Under the pieces are notes generated by a model. It saw only the letters and a list, made by a program, of their open reading frames with translations, did not search any database and was not told the DNA's origin. A program made the position numbers and the translations under genes. Of a stretch of 64,000 nt of DNA, positions 1 to 12,692 are shown in pieces. The stretch covers positions 625,820-689,819 of the forward strand of contig CAJJDP010000003.1 in assembly GCA_905182995.1 (NCBI GenBank), in the 5' to 3' direction. How positions within the stretch are numbered: the stretch's first letter is position 1; each line of letters begins with the position of its first letter. This DNA is from Paramecium octaurelia (lineage: Eukaryota; Ciliophora; Oligohymenophorea; Peniculida; Parameciidae).

Positions 1-2
1 AT

Positions 3-2700
3 TAAAAATCATTAGAACAAAAAGATGCGGAATATAAAGAATAAATAAATCAAATTAATTAGAATTTCAAAGAAATTCTTTAATAGAAAGATGACTCCCT
101 AAAACAATAAGAATTGAAAATACAAGATTAAGATCTGAATCATTAATAAAAAATAAAATCTTTAGAAGAATAACATAAAATTAAATTACAATAAAATGAT
201 GAAGAATATTAAAAATTATTAGAATAAAGGGATTAGGATAATATATAATAAATAAATGAAATTAGTTAAAATTTCAAAGAAATCCTTGAGAAGAAAGATG
301 AAAGTATCAAATAATTAGAATAGAAAATACTCGATTAAGATTCAAAACATTAAGAATAATAAAAATCCTTAGAAGAATAACATAAAGTAGAATTAGAATC
401 AAAAGATTAATCAATAAAATTGTTAAAAGAAGAATCAAGTTAATACTTCACATAAGAATTGCAATAAAAAGATGAAGCATATTAAAAATAAATAGAATAA
501 AAAGAATAAGATCATATAGCAGCAGTAAATGATATTAGTTAGAAATTTAAAGAGACTTTGTCATAAAAGGATGAATAAATAAAATAAAAGGAAGAGAAGA
601 TTTATAATTTGGATTTGCATCATTCGGAATAAGTAAACTCTTTAAAAGAGGAGCATAATAATTTATTATAATAAAAAGATGAAACATATTAAAAACAATT
701 AGAACAAAATGACTAGGATCATAAATAGTAAATAAACGAAATTAATTAGAATTTCAAAGAAATCCTAGAACAGAAGGATGAAAGTATTAAATAATACGAT
801 CAGAAAATACATGATTAAGATTAAAAATATTAAGATTAATTACAATCCTTATTAGAATAGCATAGATTAGAATTAGAATCAAAAGAACAATCAATAAAAT
901 TATTAAAAGAAGAATCCAGCTAATATTTCACATAAGAATTATAGCAAAAAACAGAATCATATGAAAAATAGTTAGAATAAAAAGATTAAGATTATAAATA
1001 ATAAATAAACGAAATTAGTTAGAAATTAGAATAAATTATATTATCAAAGGATGACTTAATAAAATAATAAGAATAGAAAATACAAGATTTAGATTTGCAA
1101 TATTCGGAATAAGTAAAATCTTTAAAAGAGGAGCATAATAATTTATTATAATAAAAAGATGAAACATATTAAAAGCAATTAGAACAAAATGACTAGGATC
1201 ATAAATAGTAAATAAACGAAATTAACTAGAATTTCAAAGAAATCCTAGAATAGAAAGATGAAAGTATTAAATAAATAGAATAGAAAATACACGATTAAAA
1301 TTAAAAACATTAAGAATAATTACAATCTTTATTAGAATAGCATAGATTATAATTAGAATCAAAAGAATAATCAATAAAACTATTAAAAGAAGAATCCAGT
1401 TAATATTTCACACAAGAGTTGTAACAAAAAGATGAAACTTATTAAAAATAATTAGAATAAAGAGACTAAACCCATAAATAAGAAATAAACGAAATTAATT
1501 AGAAATTTTAAGAATCTATATTATAAAAGGATGATTTAATAAAATAATAAGAATTGAAAATACAAGATTAAGAACTGAATCATTAATAAAAAATAAAATC
1601 TTTAGAAGAATAACATAAAATTAAATTACAATAAAATGATGAAGAATACTAAAAATTATTAGAATAAAGGGATTAGGAGAATATATAATAAATAAATGAA
1701 ATTAGTTAAAATTTCAAAGAAATCCTTGAGAAGAAAGATGAAAGTATCAAATAATTAGAATAGAAAATACTCGATTAGGATTCAAAACATTAAGAATAAT
1801 AAAAATCCTTAGAAGAATAACATAAAGTAGAATTAGGATCAAAAGATTAATCAATAAAATTGTTAAAAGAAGAATCAAGTTAATACTTCACATAAGAATT
1901 GCAATAAAAAGATGAAGCATATTAAAAATAAATAGAATAAAAAGAATAAGATCATAAATAATAGATAAATGAAATTAGTTAGAGTTTCAAAGAAATTATA
2001 TAACAAAAAGATGATTCCTTAAAACAATAGGAATAGAAAATACAAGAATTAGATTTAAATCATTAAGAATAACTAAGATCTATATCTGAATAGCATAGGT
2101 TAGAATTAGAATCAAAAGAATAATCAATAAAATTATTAAAGGAAGAATCAAGCTAATATTTCACACAAGAATTATAACAAAAAACAGAATCATATGTAAA
2201 ATAGTTAGAATAAAAAGATTAAGATTATAAATAATAAATAAACGAAATTAATTAGAATTTCAAAGAAGTCCTAGATCAGAAAGATTAAAGCATTAAATAA
2301 TAAGAATAGATAATGCACGATTCAGATTAAAAACATTAAGAATAATTGAAATCCTTATTAGAATAGCATAAATTAGAATTAGAGTCAAAAGAATCATCAA
2401 TAACATTATTAAAAGAAGAATCCAGTTAATATTTTGCTTAAGAGTTGAAAGAAAAATATGAAACATATTAAAAGTAATTAGAATAAAAAGAATAGGATCA
2501 CAAACAACAAATTGATGAACTTAATTAGAATTTCAAAGAAACTATATCATAAAAAGAAGATTAAATAAAATAATAAGAATAGAAAATACATGATTTAGAT
2601 TTATATCATTAATAATAATTAAAATCCTTAGAAGAATAATATAAAAATGAATTATCATAAAAAGATCAAGATTTAAAATAATAAATAAATGAAATTTAAG
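3..2700 (+). repeat. 480-bp coding tandem repeat with 1440-bp higher-order copy
   Basis: A landmark (tttcaaagaaat and variants) recurs at about 65, 272, 545, 752, 1025, 1232, 1505, 1712, 1985, 2258 and 2531, alternating spacings of 207 and 273 bp up to 1985. Bases ~111-520 and ~1551-1960 are nearly identical at an offset of 1440 bp (three 480-bp units), and ~631-760 matches ~1111-1240 at 480 bp. This indicates expansion by unequal exchange inside the coiled-coil gene, with the most recent duplication being the 1440-bp block. Confidence 0.85.
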
Positions 2701-4298
2701 TTAATTATTAAAATCAAATTTCAAATGTTTCCCAAAAACTTTAAGAAGAACTCATTTAAAATGATCACTTATCAAATTAAATTTCATTGCTTCAATAGAA
2801 TTATGATAAACAATTGCTATAAAAAGACGATGAATATAAAAATCTAATTCTAGAAATAAGTGAGAATCATCTGAGGTAACTATAAAACATTAATCCTACC
2901 TCTTAGGCTGAGAATAAACAAAATGAACCTAACAATAGCTAGCTTTAATAGTAATATAATCTATAGATACAATAAAAGGATGAATAAATCTTAAATTTAA
3001 CCTTAGAAAATGAGCAATTAAAATAGTAGATTGCTACAGAAAATGAAATGACTGCATAATAATAAAAGCCTAATATCGAAGATGATTTGAATTAGCAAAA
3101 AGAATAATCACCAAATTAAAATTACTAGCTTACTAATAAAGATAATTAATAATTGTTAGAAGAAAATTTGAAATCTTTGATAAATGAATAAAATTAGTAA
3201 ATAACAGAATTAAAGTAAAAGGATAATGATAATTAAAATATTATAGAATCTCTTAAACAAAATTTTGAATTACAATAGTAAGAACTATAGAGTAAATATT
3301 AAGGTTAAATTGATGCATGCATGAAAGATAATGAAGATGAAAAAGATAAAATGTAGAATTAATTTAATAAAGTCCAAAATGAATTAGAAGAAAAATATAA
3401 GTTGGAAATATTTGAACTTCTTGAAACTATATCGAAATTAAGATTTTAGATATAAGATATTGAATCTAAATTGTAAAATACAAATGCTGAATTATTTTCA
3501 CAGTAGACTAAATTAAAATAAATAATTTAATTGCAGTTTGAAGAATAATTAAAGAAGTAGGCATCAGAAAGAGACGAAATAATTTAAAATTTCGAGAAAT
3601 TAAGAAATTAATATAATGAGACTCTTCAATTGAACTAACAAAAAGATTAAGAAATATTAGAATAAAAATAATTTATAGAGGATTTGAAGAAGAATATTGA
3701 TGAAACCAATCAATTATTGACTTAGTAAAATTTATAAACAGAGAACTTAAATCAACATATAAAAGTCTTAAATAATTAAATATAAGGTTTGAAAAGGAAA
3801 AATTTTGATTAAACTGGCTTAACCTAAAATACTGCAAAAGAGATGCAAGATAATATTTTACAATTAAGAAATTAACTAATTCTAAAGGAGAGTGAAATAT
3901 ACTCATTGAGATTGCAATTTATTGATGCAAATTCTTAAAGGCTTAATTATTTTTATTAAGTATAGAATTATATTAAAGAGATGAAATTAATGTCTGAAAA
4001 GCTATAAACTTATGATCAAAGTGATGTATAATAAATAACTTCATATTATGAAGAAAAAATTAAATTATTAGATTAAAATTATGAAGAATAAATGAATAGA
4101 TTATTTTAGTAACTTAAATAGAACTAAGATAAAGAACAAAATGTTTAGTCTTAATCATCTTTGCAAGCCTAAAAAGTAAATACTTAATAAGCCGGCTCTT
4201 CTTAATTAAAGGATACCAAAATTGCAGGTAGAGTTTAAATGCTAGAAATTTAATAGGAAGCAAAAAATGAGTAACCAGAAGATTGTACAGTTTTTTGA
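3..4298 (+). CDS. Repeat-rich coiled-coil protein, 5' end outside window
   Basis: With TAA/TAG as Gln the frame is open from base 3 to a TGA at 4296-4298, giving about 1431 residues; the start lies left of the window. No intron is needed. The protein is almost wholly Lys/Glu/Gln/Leu/Ile heptad sequence, predicting one long coiled coil. The first ~2.7 kb consists of degenerate repeats recurring every 480 bp (160 residues), each divisible into 207- and 273-bp halves with motifs such as QNFKEIL and LLKEES. The last ~450 residues are non-repetitive coiled coil and end in a Ser/Gln-rich tail. I do not recognise the family; such proteins are common in ciliate cortical and basal-body structures, but that is inference. 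Coding status is secure because all repeat lengths are multiples of three and no TGA occurs. Confidence 0.85.
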
Positions 4299-4695
4299 TC
4301 TGATCAATTAGGAAGAATGAATTATAATATAATATAGTTTAGCAAATAACAAATAAAATCTTTAATTTATTAGTATAATTTTATTATTTTTCAAAGAAAT
4401 CTTATTTAGCATCATCTAATAAGAAAAATTTCCAATCTTCTCTGAAATTCTAAAATGTTATACAGATCTTTAATAAAGAAATTAATTTTTGAGGGTAATT
4501 ATATCTAATAAATCCATTTTAGATATAACAATTCACTTATTTGGATAAATTCTAAATTTGAAAGTTACTTTTTTTTGGATTCAACTCTTGAAACATATTT
4601 TAAGATTGGCATGAACATAATTTGTTTGCCTTGTTTATAAATATTGAACATCTACATAATATAATGATACAAATTAAAAGAATTATTAATTTATT
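4299..4695. other. Intergenic, 397 bp
   Basis: Very A+T-rich DNA between the TGA of the coiled-coil gene and the ATG of the sorting nexin. It must hold the 3' end of the first gene and the promoter of the second. I see no coding frame, RNA gene or repeat. Confidence 0.6.
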
Positions 4696-6509
4696 ATGTA
4701 ATATTAAAATGAATCGGAACAACTAAATCGAAAACAGTAATTATTGAAGAGAGAAATATTTGATAAAGGGTTTGATTGCTAAGCTTTTTAAGATTTTATG
4801 GAATAACTAAAAGTAAATGGTATTATTAGCTTATTTAAATTTAGGTGGATAGGATGTAAACATATGGACTTATCAAGAGCTACAAGAAGCAATAAGTTTA
4901 TTTTAAACTACAAATCAACCATAAATGGAAACAATTGAGCTGGATGATGTATCATGCAGATAATCTGAATTTGATGATCATGTATAATTCGAGGCAGCTT
5001 AGAATCAATATGAATAATTGCCTTAAATTAAACAAGAGCAATAATAGCAGAATCAAAAACAATAAAATTAAATAGTATAAAATGGAATGAATGAAGAAAT
5101 AGTCGCTAAACCATCTGTTGATAATGAAAGATTTTATTAAAAAGTCCACTTATGTAAATTATAAGATAAAAAAATGATCCTTACTGCTAAGGAAATTAAT
5201 GTATAGATCACAAAATTTGAGAAAATTTAAGGAAGCATGTTTTCAGCCTCTTATTATATCTATATTATAGATACAGAACCTATTGGTTGGAATGTCTAAA
5301 GAAGATATAATGATTTTGTGTGGTTAAGAGAAGTGTTAAATAAAATGTATCCTGGTAGATATGTATCATATTTTATTAATTGGATAGATTCCTCCATTAC
5401 CAAAAAAAACTGTATTGAAAAATGATCAAGAACTTTACTTAATTAAGAGGATGAAATTTTTGGAAGTATGTAGCTCTTAATTATAATATAGAAATTTCTT
5501 TAAAGCTTGTTTCAAAGCGAATTGATAAGACATGATAAATGGTTTTATGCTTTTTTATCAATAAAAGAAGAAAAGGATTTTAAGCATATATAAAAATTAA
5601 GTACTCAATTATCCAGAGTAACAAAATTGGAATAAATTATTTCTTTGGATGGATAAGTTTAATTATAAATTAATGACAATTTAGTTACATATAATCAAGA
5701 ATCTACTTCGTTGATAAATTCAATTGATTTAAGTTATAAAAAGCTAAGAAAGGAGTCTAAGCAATTATTGTTAGATTTTGATCAGCTATCAAATACTATT
5801 TACAATATGGGTTAAACCTGCACTGATCTATATTAATTTTCAAACAAGTTCAACTAATCAATTTCATAAGGAAAGATTTCCAAATTGGATATTCTATATA
5901 TATCAATGAATAATATGTTAGTTTAATGGGGGAACAATTTGACAGCTTAGATAAAAATTGTTCAAGAGGAGCTGTGTTCCTTTTTCAAGTTTCACCATCA
6001 TTCAATTACCTCGTTAAAAGAAGTAACTAAATTTATAAAAATAGTTCATTAAATAAAAAGAGCAGGCACAATAGGAGTATGAAAAATTTAAATCAAAATT
6101 AGAGTTAAAGAAACATAAACTCTTTGCATAGTAAGATTTTAATAGATGGGAAGTACCTTCTATCTAAATCAAAGCCTTACAGGATAGTAACTTGACTTAA
6201 AACAGAGAGGTTTGTTTAGCTATAATGTTACCTTAAGAAACTACACTATAGGAAGAACTTAAGAACATTTTTGCCTTTTACAATTATTAATAATTTTCAG
6301 AAGTGAATAGTCATCTTGAAAAAACAGTAACAGCTTTTTCAGAACACTTTATAAAGTTTTGCAGTTAATAAAAAGAGATGCTAGCTGAAGTATTGTATAG
6401 TTTAAATTAATTAGCAAAAATTAGTATGGGACAAGAGCATTGTTAATTTTAATAATTTACACTACCCACAATAAATTATATTAAAGAAAACTTGAATATA
6501 TATAAATGA
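4696..6509 (+). CDS. Sorting nexin (PX domain plus BAR-like C-terminal coil)
   Basis: 571 residues after removing introns 4820-4844, 5363-5387, 5466-5491 and 6023-6044 (25, 25, 26, 22 nt). Residues ~15-60 hold a conserved-looking segment (EIFDKGFDCQAFQDFMEQLK), followed by a Gln-rich linker. The PX domain is at ~150-265: it has the RRYNDFVWL motif, whose Arg and Tyr bind the phosphoinositide headgroup, and the IPPLPKK proline loop right after the second intron, then a run of hydrophobic helices (MKFLEKFLQSLF). Residues ~300-560 are helical with charged heptads, as in PX-BAR nexins (SNX1/2/Vps5 type). Such proteins bind PI3P on endosomes and shape retromer tubules. The family is clear; assignment to a particular SNX subgroup is not. 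It is convergent with the carboxypeptidase, 44 bp away. Confidence 0.9.
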
Positions 6510-6553
6510 TCCATTAATATAATATTGAATTTGTTTAAAATTGATATAATTCT

Positions 6554-7913
6554 TCAATTCCAAATATCATCATCATTTAAAAAGTGAGTAACCATTTTTA
6601 ATGATGCAATTGGCAAATTATTTGGAGCCATGTGTCCTGCATTATATATTGTGGCATAATAGAAATTTTTATATTTTTTAATTGTGCCTGCTGTTTCTTC
6701 AACATCAAAGTCTTCTCTTTTGGCTTTAAATGAGTATTTTGTTTATTTTTTCCATTCGTAAATATCCTTCCACTCCAATTGGTTTATGACATAATTCATA
6801 GAAGGAGTATTGCAAATAATATCTCTTGATCCTTGATATATCATAACTTTGAATCCTTGATTTAATAGATATTCTATATTGGTCTTTTGTGAAACTGAAA
6901 TATCAACTTCAAAATTTTTTTCAACTTCTGGATTGCATGGTTAATAGATAAGATCATTTGGAGCGCCAAATTATATTCTGTTTTGATTAATGAATTCTGT
7001 GAACAAATCTTCACCAAAACCTTCATTTAAATAGTCCTAATAATCATAAGGACTTATTTATCCTGTGAATTTTGTGAGAATATAAAATATTCCTGCGAAT
7101 CCATCAAAAGTGGATTTCAAATATTATTCATTTAAGACATCAGCTTATGCTTTAGCCATTTAATTTTCAGTAAAGGTTTTCTTCTGTTCATTGAAAATAC
7201 CTAAAGAATATAGCATTGGAGCATAGCTCTAGTATTATAAGAAAGCATCTGTCCAACCATTTCCAATAGCAACACCTTAAAAATTCATCTCTAAGTTTGA
7301 TTTTGCCAATGCAGCTCCAACTGCTGGAACATAGTGACCGCCAAAACTAACACCAAAGACATAGAATTTAGTTTGTTTAAATTGTGGTCTTTCTTTAAAA
7401 AATATTCTAAAGAACTCCACCAGGTACAATCCAGCTAAATCTGAACTTCCAACATTTTGATGTGGGTTTGAATAACTCAGTCCTACTTCAAAAGGTTAAT
7501 CAATAAAAATAACATGAGCTACTTTGTTCCAAGTGTTTAATCCTTTCTTAACTGAGTAATCTTTCTCTCCTTTTTTATAAGCATGATATGGCCCAACATT
7601 TTGGAAAATATGCATTAAGGATGCGCATCCTGGCCCACCATTCAACCATAAGATAAAATTGTCATCTTTTTTTACATCTGATAATTTTGAAATGCCTTCC
7701 TTCAAAAACAAATGATAAAAGAATTAATTGTTTCCATTTTGCAGGTCATTTACACCTACATATCCAGTTTCTGAATAAAAATCTGTTAAGGGTTCTAAAT
7801 TTTTGTAGAAGTCTTAAATATAAAATTATTTACATACTTGTTTAATCTATGGATGTGAAGGATTACTACGAAATGGCTATTAGTAGTGCCAAGATAATAA
7901 AATTTTTTCTCAT
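6554..7913 (-). CDS. Serine carboxypeptidase (peptidase family S10)
   Basis: 444 residues, one intron at 7813-7837 (25 nt, ends AAG). The start MRKNFIILALLIAIS is a clean signal peptide, so the enzyme is secretory or lysosomal. Family landmarks appear in order: WLNGGPGCAS (oxyanion region), GVSFGGHYVP with the nucleophile at about Ser181, YQGSRDIICN with about Asp356, and NAGHMAP with about His419. S10 enzymes remove C-terminal residues from peptides at acid pH. Length fits the family. The nucleophile motif is normally GESYAG; here Val replaces the Glu that helps bind the substrate carboxylate and Phe replaces Tyr, so specificity may differ although the triad is intact. The stop at 6554-6556 lies 44 bp from the sorting nexin stop. 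Confidence 0.93.
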
Positions 7914-8060
7914 CTTATAGATTAATTATTAAATTATATTTCGATGACTTCATCGTTTTTAGAATAAATAAAGAAATTGATCATTGAATATGTCATATTG
8001 TGCAATTTTATTTTAACAACTTTTTACTTTTATAATTATAATAATAAACAACTTATATAA

Positions 8061-8918
8061 TCAAATGCTTAAATTCAATTTTTAATAAAAAGTTCCATAT
8101 ATATCTCTTTAAACAAGTATATTATTTTCCTTATCCAAACTATAACAATCTCCATTCTGAGGCATTGTTTTCAAGATCTTACAGGATTAGTAATCAAATA
8201 GCTTGATTTCGACATAATTAATGATGATTATTGCTTTATCATTGAAACAAAACAAAGCATCTATAAATTCACCCTCCAATTAAAGTACTCTTAAAATTTT
8301 TTAATTGTTTAAACTTATGATCTTTATTTTGTCATCTATTTAAACCAAGATTCTTTCATTTTTCATTAAATTTTATTTTACTCCACATATCTCTTAAACT
8401 TTTGCTAGTACTCTATTAGTATGATAGAAAAGCTTTCTATTTTGCAAATTATAAAAACATATATTTCCATTGGAACTTATGGTGGTAAGAAACTTTTAGT
8501 TATGAAATAATAGCTAATGCTAAATTTTTCCTTTCAACTAATCAATTTGATGAATAACCTCAAAAGTCTCCAAATTCCAAATAAATATCATTTCATCATG
8601 ACTACAAGAAATTAATTTCTTTCCTTTTTCAAAAAATATCAAGCCTTTTATTCTATTAAAATGTGCAGGAGGGCTTTAAAATAATTTTATAATTCCAGAA
8701 GTATGAACTTGCAAAATCAATATTGAATTATCTTCATGATTTACAGCTATTTTAGAAGTGTCCTGATCAAAAGCTATTTCTTAAACCAGTAAATGTCCTT
8801 ATGTATATTTTATTTTAGCATTAGTTTATTTGTCTTAAAGTAAAATCTCACCTGGATAGCATACAATAATAAATTGATTAGTTTAGGAGATGCAAGTCAT
8901 TTCAAGTTCACAATCCAT
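8061..8918 (-). CDS. WD40-repeat-like protein
   Basis: 285 residues, single exon, opening MDCELEMTCISQTNQF. Several blades are visible, for example KGKKLISCSHDEMIFIWNL (the IWNL end of a repeat), then KFLTTISSNGNICFYNL and YVEIKLFDY. Repeats are diverged, with few canonical GH/WD pairs, and the length allows about six blades. WD40 propellers are scaffolds for protein complexes; no specific orthologue can be named. The start is uncertain: an in-frame ATG lies 36 bases upstream, and a coding-looking stretch at 8954-9190 could be a 5' exon. Confidence 0.75.
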
Positions 8919-9511
8919 TTTTAATTAAAATAATAATAAATTAATTGATACTTTCATATAAAGTAATTCAAAATAAGAACTGATTGAAATTAAACTTTAC
9001 AAATAAAATTTAGTTAAGCACAATCAGCTTTGTCCTTCAATTAATTTGATTAAGACTCTTAGGATATCACCTTCAATTACTTTATGTCACTGAGATTTAG
9101 ATAAATTCTAATTGATTCAATTAATAGAGAATTATTCTGTAAGTGTTTAGAAATGGTATGTTACAACAATTAACACTGTTTTATAAAAATTATTTTAGCA
9201 TAATAATTACAAATTAAATTATTATAAATAAAACAACCTCTCAATAAAAAAGAGTAAATATAAACAAAATATCATTATAAAAAGTTTCTAATTAATATAA
9301 ATTGTACTATATTATAATAAATTAGGGGATAAATAATAAAGAGAAATTAATATGAAATCAAGAAATTAAATAATCATTAAAACTACAAGTTGGATTGTAG
9401 ATTAATGTTATTGTTATTCAATGGCAAATTAATGATTTTTAACAATTCTTTTCTATTTACTTTATTATTAAATTGCAAATATTTAGTTATGAATTGTATA
9501 TTGATGATATA
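8919..9511. other. Mostly intergenic, with one coding-looking stretch
   Basis: This lies between the WD40-like start (minus strand) and the aquaporin stop. On the minus strand from about 9190 to a TGA at 8954-8956 a frame reads plausibly as protein (NSLLIESIRIYLNLSDIKQ and on), but it has no ATG. It may be a 5' exon of the WD40 gene or a fragment. The part 9200-9511 shows only A+T-rich sequence. Confidence 0.35.
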
Positions 9512-10416
9512 TCATTATTTCTTAGGCAACAATCCTACATATACACTTCTATAAAATTCGGAAGCCAAGGAAGCTCCAGAAAAAGGACCGAAAATGTAAA
9601 TCCATATGTTAATTAATCTGTCCCAATTGCCATCTTATAAAGACTCAAAGATTCCCAAGCCTACACCCATAGCTGGATTTAAACACCCTTTTATAATAGT
9701 AAAATTAACCTCCAGTGTGATAAGTCAGAATTCTTCCAAAGTATAAAGCAGTGGCAATGATTCCTATACCGATTAGATTATTATCTGTCAATTAAGTTTA
9801 TGGATGAACCTAAATGTGTATAAATAAGCAAAAGATAAAAGTTCCAAGAGCCTAGATAATCTATAATGAGTGTTACTTCTCCGCAAAAGTCGGCTATCAT
9901 CCATTCTATGGGTTGGGTGGCTATGTATGGAGATGTAACTCTGCCGACAATAACAAATGCTGCCAAAGCTCCAGCTATTGCTCCACCTACTTAAGCAGCC
10001 CAATAGACTCTCATTGTGAAAGCACTGATTTCATTAGAACTATAGAAGGACATAGAGACAGCTGGATTTACATGTCCCCCTGTGATTTTACCAATCAAAA
10101 ATATTGCACCAAATAGATAAACACTTAGCATTACATCATTTCCTCTTGAGCATACAATTCCATATGCAAAAAATGCTGTTCCTAAAGCTTCCCAGATTAA
10201 GATTCTTATTAATTCACTGTAGGGTTTGTCATCAATGGTGTTCTTTAATCTTGTTTCTAAAATTTCAATCTTCTTCAATAATTCTTCCTTTTATGGATCT
10301 TTGGATTCGAATTGTTCTTCTAATGGTTGAGGACTCTATTATTTTTGTTTTTAATATTGTTAAGCATATGATTGAGGCTCATCTTCAGTGTGTTACAACA
10401 GTTTTTCTTATGACAT
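9512..10416 (-). CDS. Aquaporin / MIP-family channel
   Basis: 285 residues with introns 9852-9876 (25 nt) and 9688-9709 (22 nt, GTT...AAG). After an ~55-residue hydrophilic Gln/Glu-rich N-terminus come six hydrophobic segments. The first half-helix carries the NPA box in GGHVNPAVSMS, and the second, reconstituted across intron 2, reads CLNPAMGVGLG, so both NPA boxes that form the pore are present. TM4 begins GEALGTFIFCLF across intron 1. MIP channels conduct water or small solutes such as glycerol. Which type cannot be settled here; the second box is not followed by the Arg-Asp seen in glyceroporins. Length fits the family. It lies 40 bp downstream of the next minus-strand gene. Confidence 0.92.
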
Positions 10417-10456
10417 TTTATTAATAAATAAATTATTTATTGTTAAAATTATAAAC

Positions 10457-12316
10457 TCAAATCATGGTTTTAATATTTTCTGTGTCCAATTACAGTTATT
10501 CTCTTTTAGAATATTCTTCAATTTACTTTTCTTCTTAATCACTTAATTTTTGGTATAATCTCTTTCTGCATATTAATAGAGTAATAAATAATATCAAGAT
10601 CATTGATATTAAGATTATTACAACTAAAATAAAATAGGATTAATGTTCTTCATACATCAAAACGCTAACTCCTTCAAAACTGAAATTTGCCTATACTTAA
10701 CAATATTTAAATTGATTTTAAACTTAATCTTTTAATGATGGACAAACAGTAGAATTTAGTGTTAACGAATAATACTATTGTTATTTCAAATGATTACTTC
10801 AATTTTAGGTTCGAAAGCAGTGCAGAGTACCCAAGGAGGTATCAATCTGATTCTAAACAAACTCACTTCATTCTCTGATATGCCAACTAAGAAGGTTTCT
10901 GTATAGGTCAAATTTACTTAGCTCAAAATTCCATCTTCAAAAGCTTTCCCATTGTACAACTATTATTTCCAAGGAGGATTCAATTCATCTACTTAGATCA
11001 AATCAATGTCAGAGAAATAAAATTATTCATGTTGAGCATCAAAATCTTTGTAAACAGAGTGATATATAACTTAATGCAAGCGATCAGAACCAACAAATAA
11101 AACAAACAAATTTCCAACGTAAACATCATAGACATCTTATCCAAATGAATGTATTTAATTGAAGTAATATTATTCCTCTTTGAAATCAATAAATATCTCT
11201 AAAGCATATTATAATGAGTCTTCAGTTTAAGCTAGAATGAACATAGTGTTTCTGTGAAAATCAAATGTATCTCCTCCTTTAATATAAATATACATATTAT
11301 TCTCTTAGAAAGATTAGGTTTATTTATTGAAATTATATATATGAACTCCCAATCGTTCATTTAGAATGAAGAGATAATTGGAAGCTTCATCCATTTTGGC
11401 TTACTTTAAGTTTGTTAATCCGTTGGGTATTATGTTTATTATTAACTACAAATCGCCACTTGGATTCATTTTATAGACATCAACTCCTGCTGTTGGATAA
11501 GTTATAAATAATAACTCATTTTCATCGCTGAAAAATATGTGATTGATTGTTTCCTTTTTCAGGTTGAATAATTTGGAAATTGAAACCATATTTTCACTAC
11601 AATAATTTACATAACTTACTCGATTTAATTATAGGAGAATTGTAAAACCCCGTACTCACTTATTATAAAACAAAATATTTGCCCTCCTTATTTCAAGTAT
11701 TGACTACACAACAGTTCTGAATTTAATAATTAAGACTTTTCATTTATATTATCAAACTCTTTCGTCAAATCTACTATTTAATGCTATGTAAAGTCTATAA
11801 TATCATTATGCTATTTATTGTAATCTATCTTCATGATGAACAATTTAAAATCACTCCTCAAAATAAATACAAAATAATTTGCAGCATAAACTGATGTGAT
11901 TATTCCTTGAAGAGTTTCGGGGGTTTCAAATGGCAGACGAGGTGTTGTATTAAATAATTATTATTATGCTATTTTTCTTGAATATGGATGACATCCTTAA
12001 CTGAAATTGCCATCAATTGATTATGCTAAAGGAATCTCATTCTTGCCTTCTGATTTCAATGACATAGAGTATGTGCCATAATAACTAATTATTCTTTATA
12101 ATACTTAGCATATTGGAATAAAATGGACTAATTTAAATTAGCCATGTAATTGTAATCTTATATGGTTTCTCTTATGACATCTGTTTTTGGATTGAGAAAT
12201 CTGCTTGATTTAGCACCCAATGCAGAACACACAAGAAAAATAATATAAATCATAAGATAAATAATAATGATTATAATTCTTTTAGTGCCTTATCTGGATT
12301 CAACCAATACATTCAT
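10457..12316 (-). CDS. Single-pass membrane protein with large lumenal/extracellular domain
   Basis: 597 residues with introns 12085-12104 (20 nt), 11597-11619 (23) and 10775-10797 (23). An N-terminal hydrophobic run (about residues 14-32, RIIIIIYLMIYIIFLVCSALG) acts as signal or anchor. A ~480-residue ectodomain follows, with strand-rich motifs repeated at blade-like spacing (LLFITYPTAGVDVY, YLFILNERLGVHIYNF), suggesting a beta-propeller. A strong TM helix (SYFILVVIILISMILILFIT) precedes a ~45-residue charged cytoplasmic tail. Four scattered cysteines lie in the ectodomain. I do not recognise the family. The reading is secure because all three introns restore one continuous frame to the TGA at 10457. 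Confidence 0.82.
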
Positions 12317-12395
12317 ACTTTATCATTTAATTACATTTCAACTATATCAAAAATGCCAAATTATTTCCTTAAAATTCACTCCATCAATTAAAAAA

Positions 12396-12692
12396 TCAAA
12401 TAGAAATACCTAGAATTGAAATATAAATTTATTTATGCTTATATATATATAATATCTATTTTATAGAATATCTACTTTTATTCTAATAATTCATATCAAA
12501 TATCAATTAAAACATATAATTGAGTATCTAAGTACAATCCAGAACAATTCTATTTGAAAGTGAGGATAACGGATATTCATATTTATTCATATGATTGAAA
12601 TATTTCTTTAAAGAAATTGTTTCACAACTTTGAACATATTCTATTTTCATAAGAAAAACAAACAAAATTTGGATAATTCGAGTTATAGCCAT
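12396..12692 (-). CDS. Possible small ORF with hydrophobic N-terminus
   Basis: A 98-codon frame (ATG at 12690-12692, TGA at 12396-12398) begins MAITRIIQILFVFLMKIEY, which resembles a signal peptide, and contains several Cys and many Tyr. It sits neatly between PP1 and the membrane-protein gene. Frames of this size arise often by chance when TGA is the only stop in A+T-rich DNA, so coding status is doubtful. Its first ~44 codons are copied after the N gap (from 14040 downward). Confidence 0.35.

Noticed and set aside
6466-6507. Minus-strand extension of the carboxypeptidase beyond 6554
   Set aside because: The TGA at 6554-6556 directly follows a normal S10 C-terminus.
9781-10424. Overlapping plus-strand ORFs within the aquaporin gene
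   Set aside because: They are antisense to a clear MIP channel with both NPA boxes and lack coding character.
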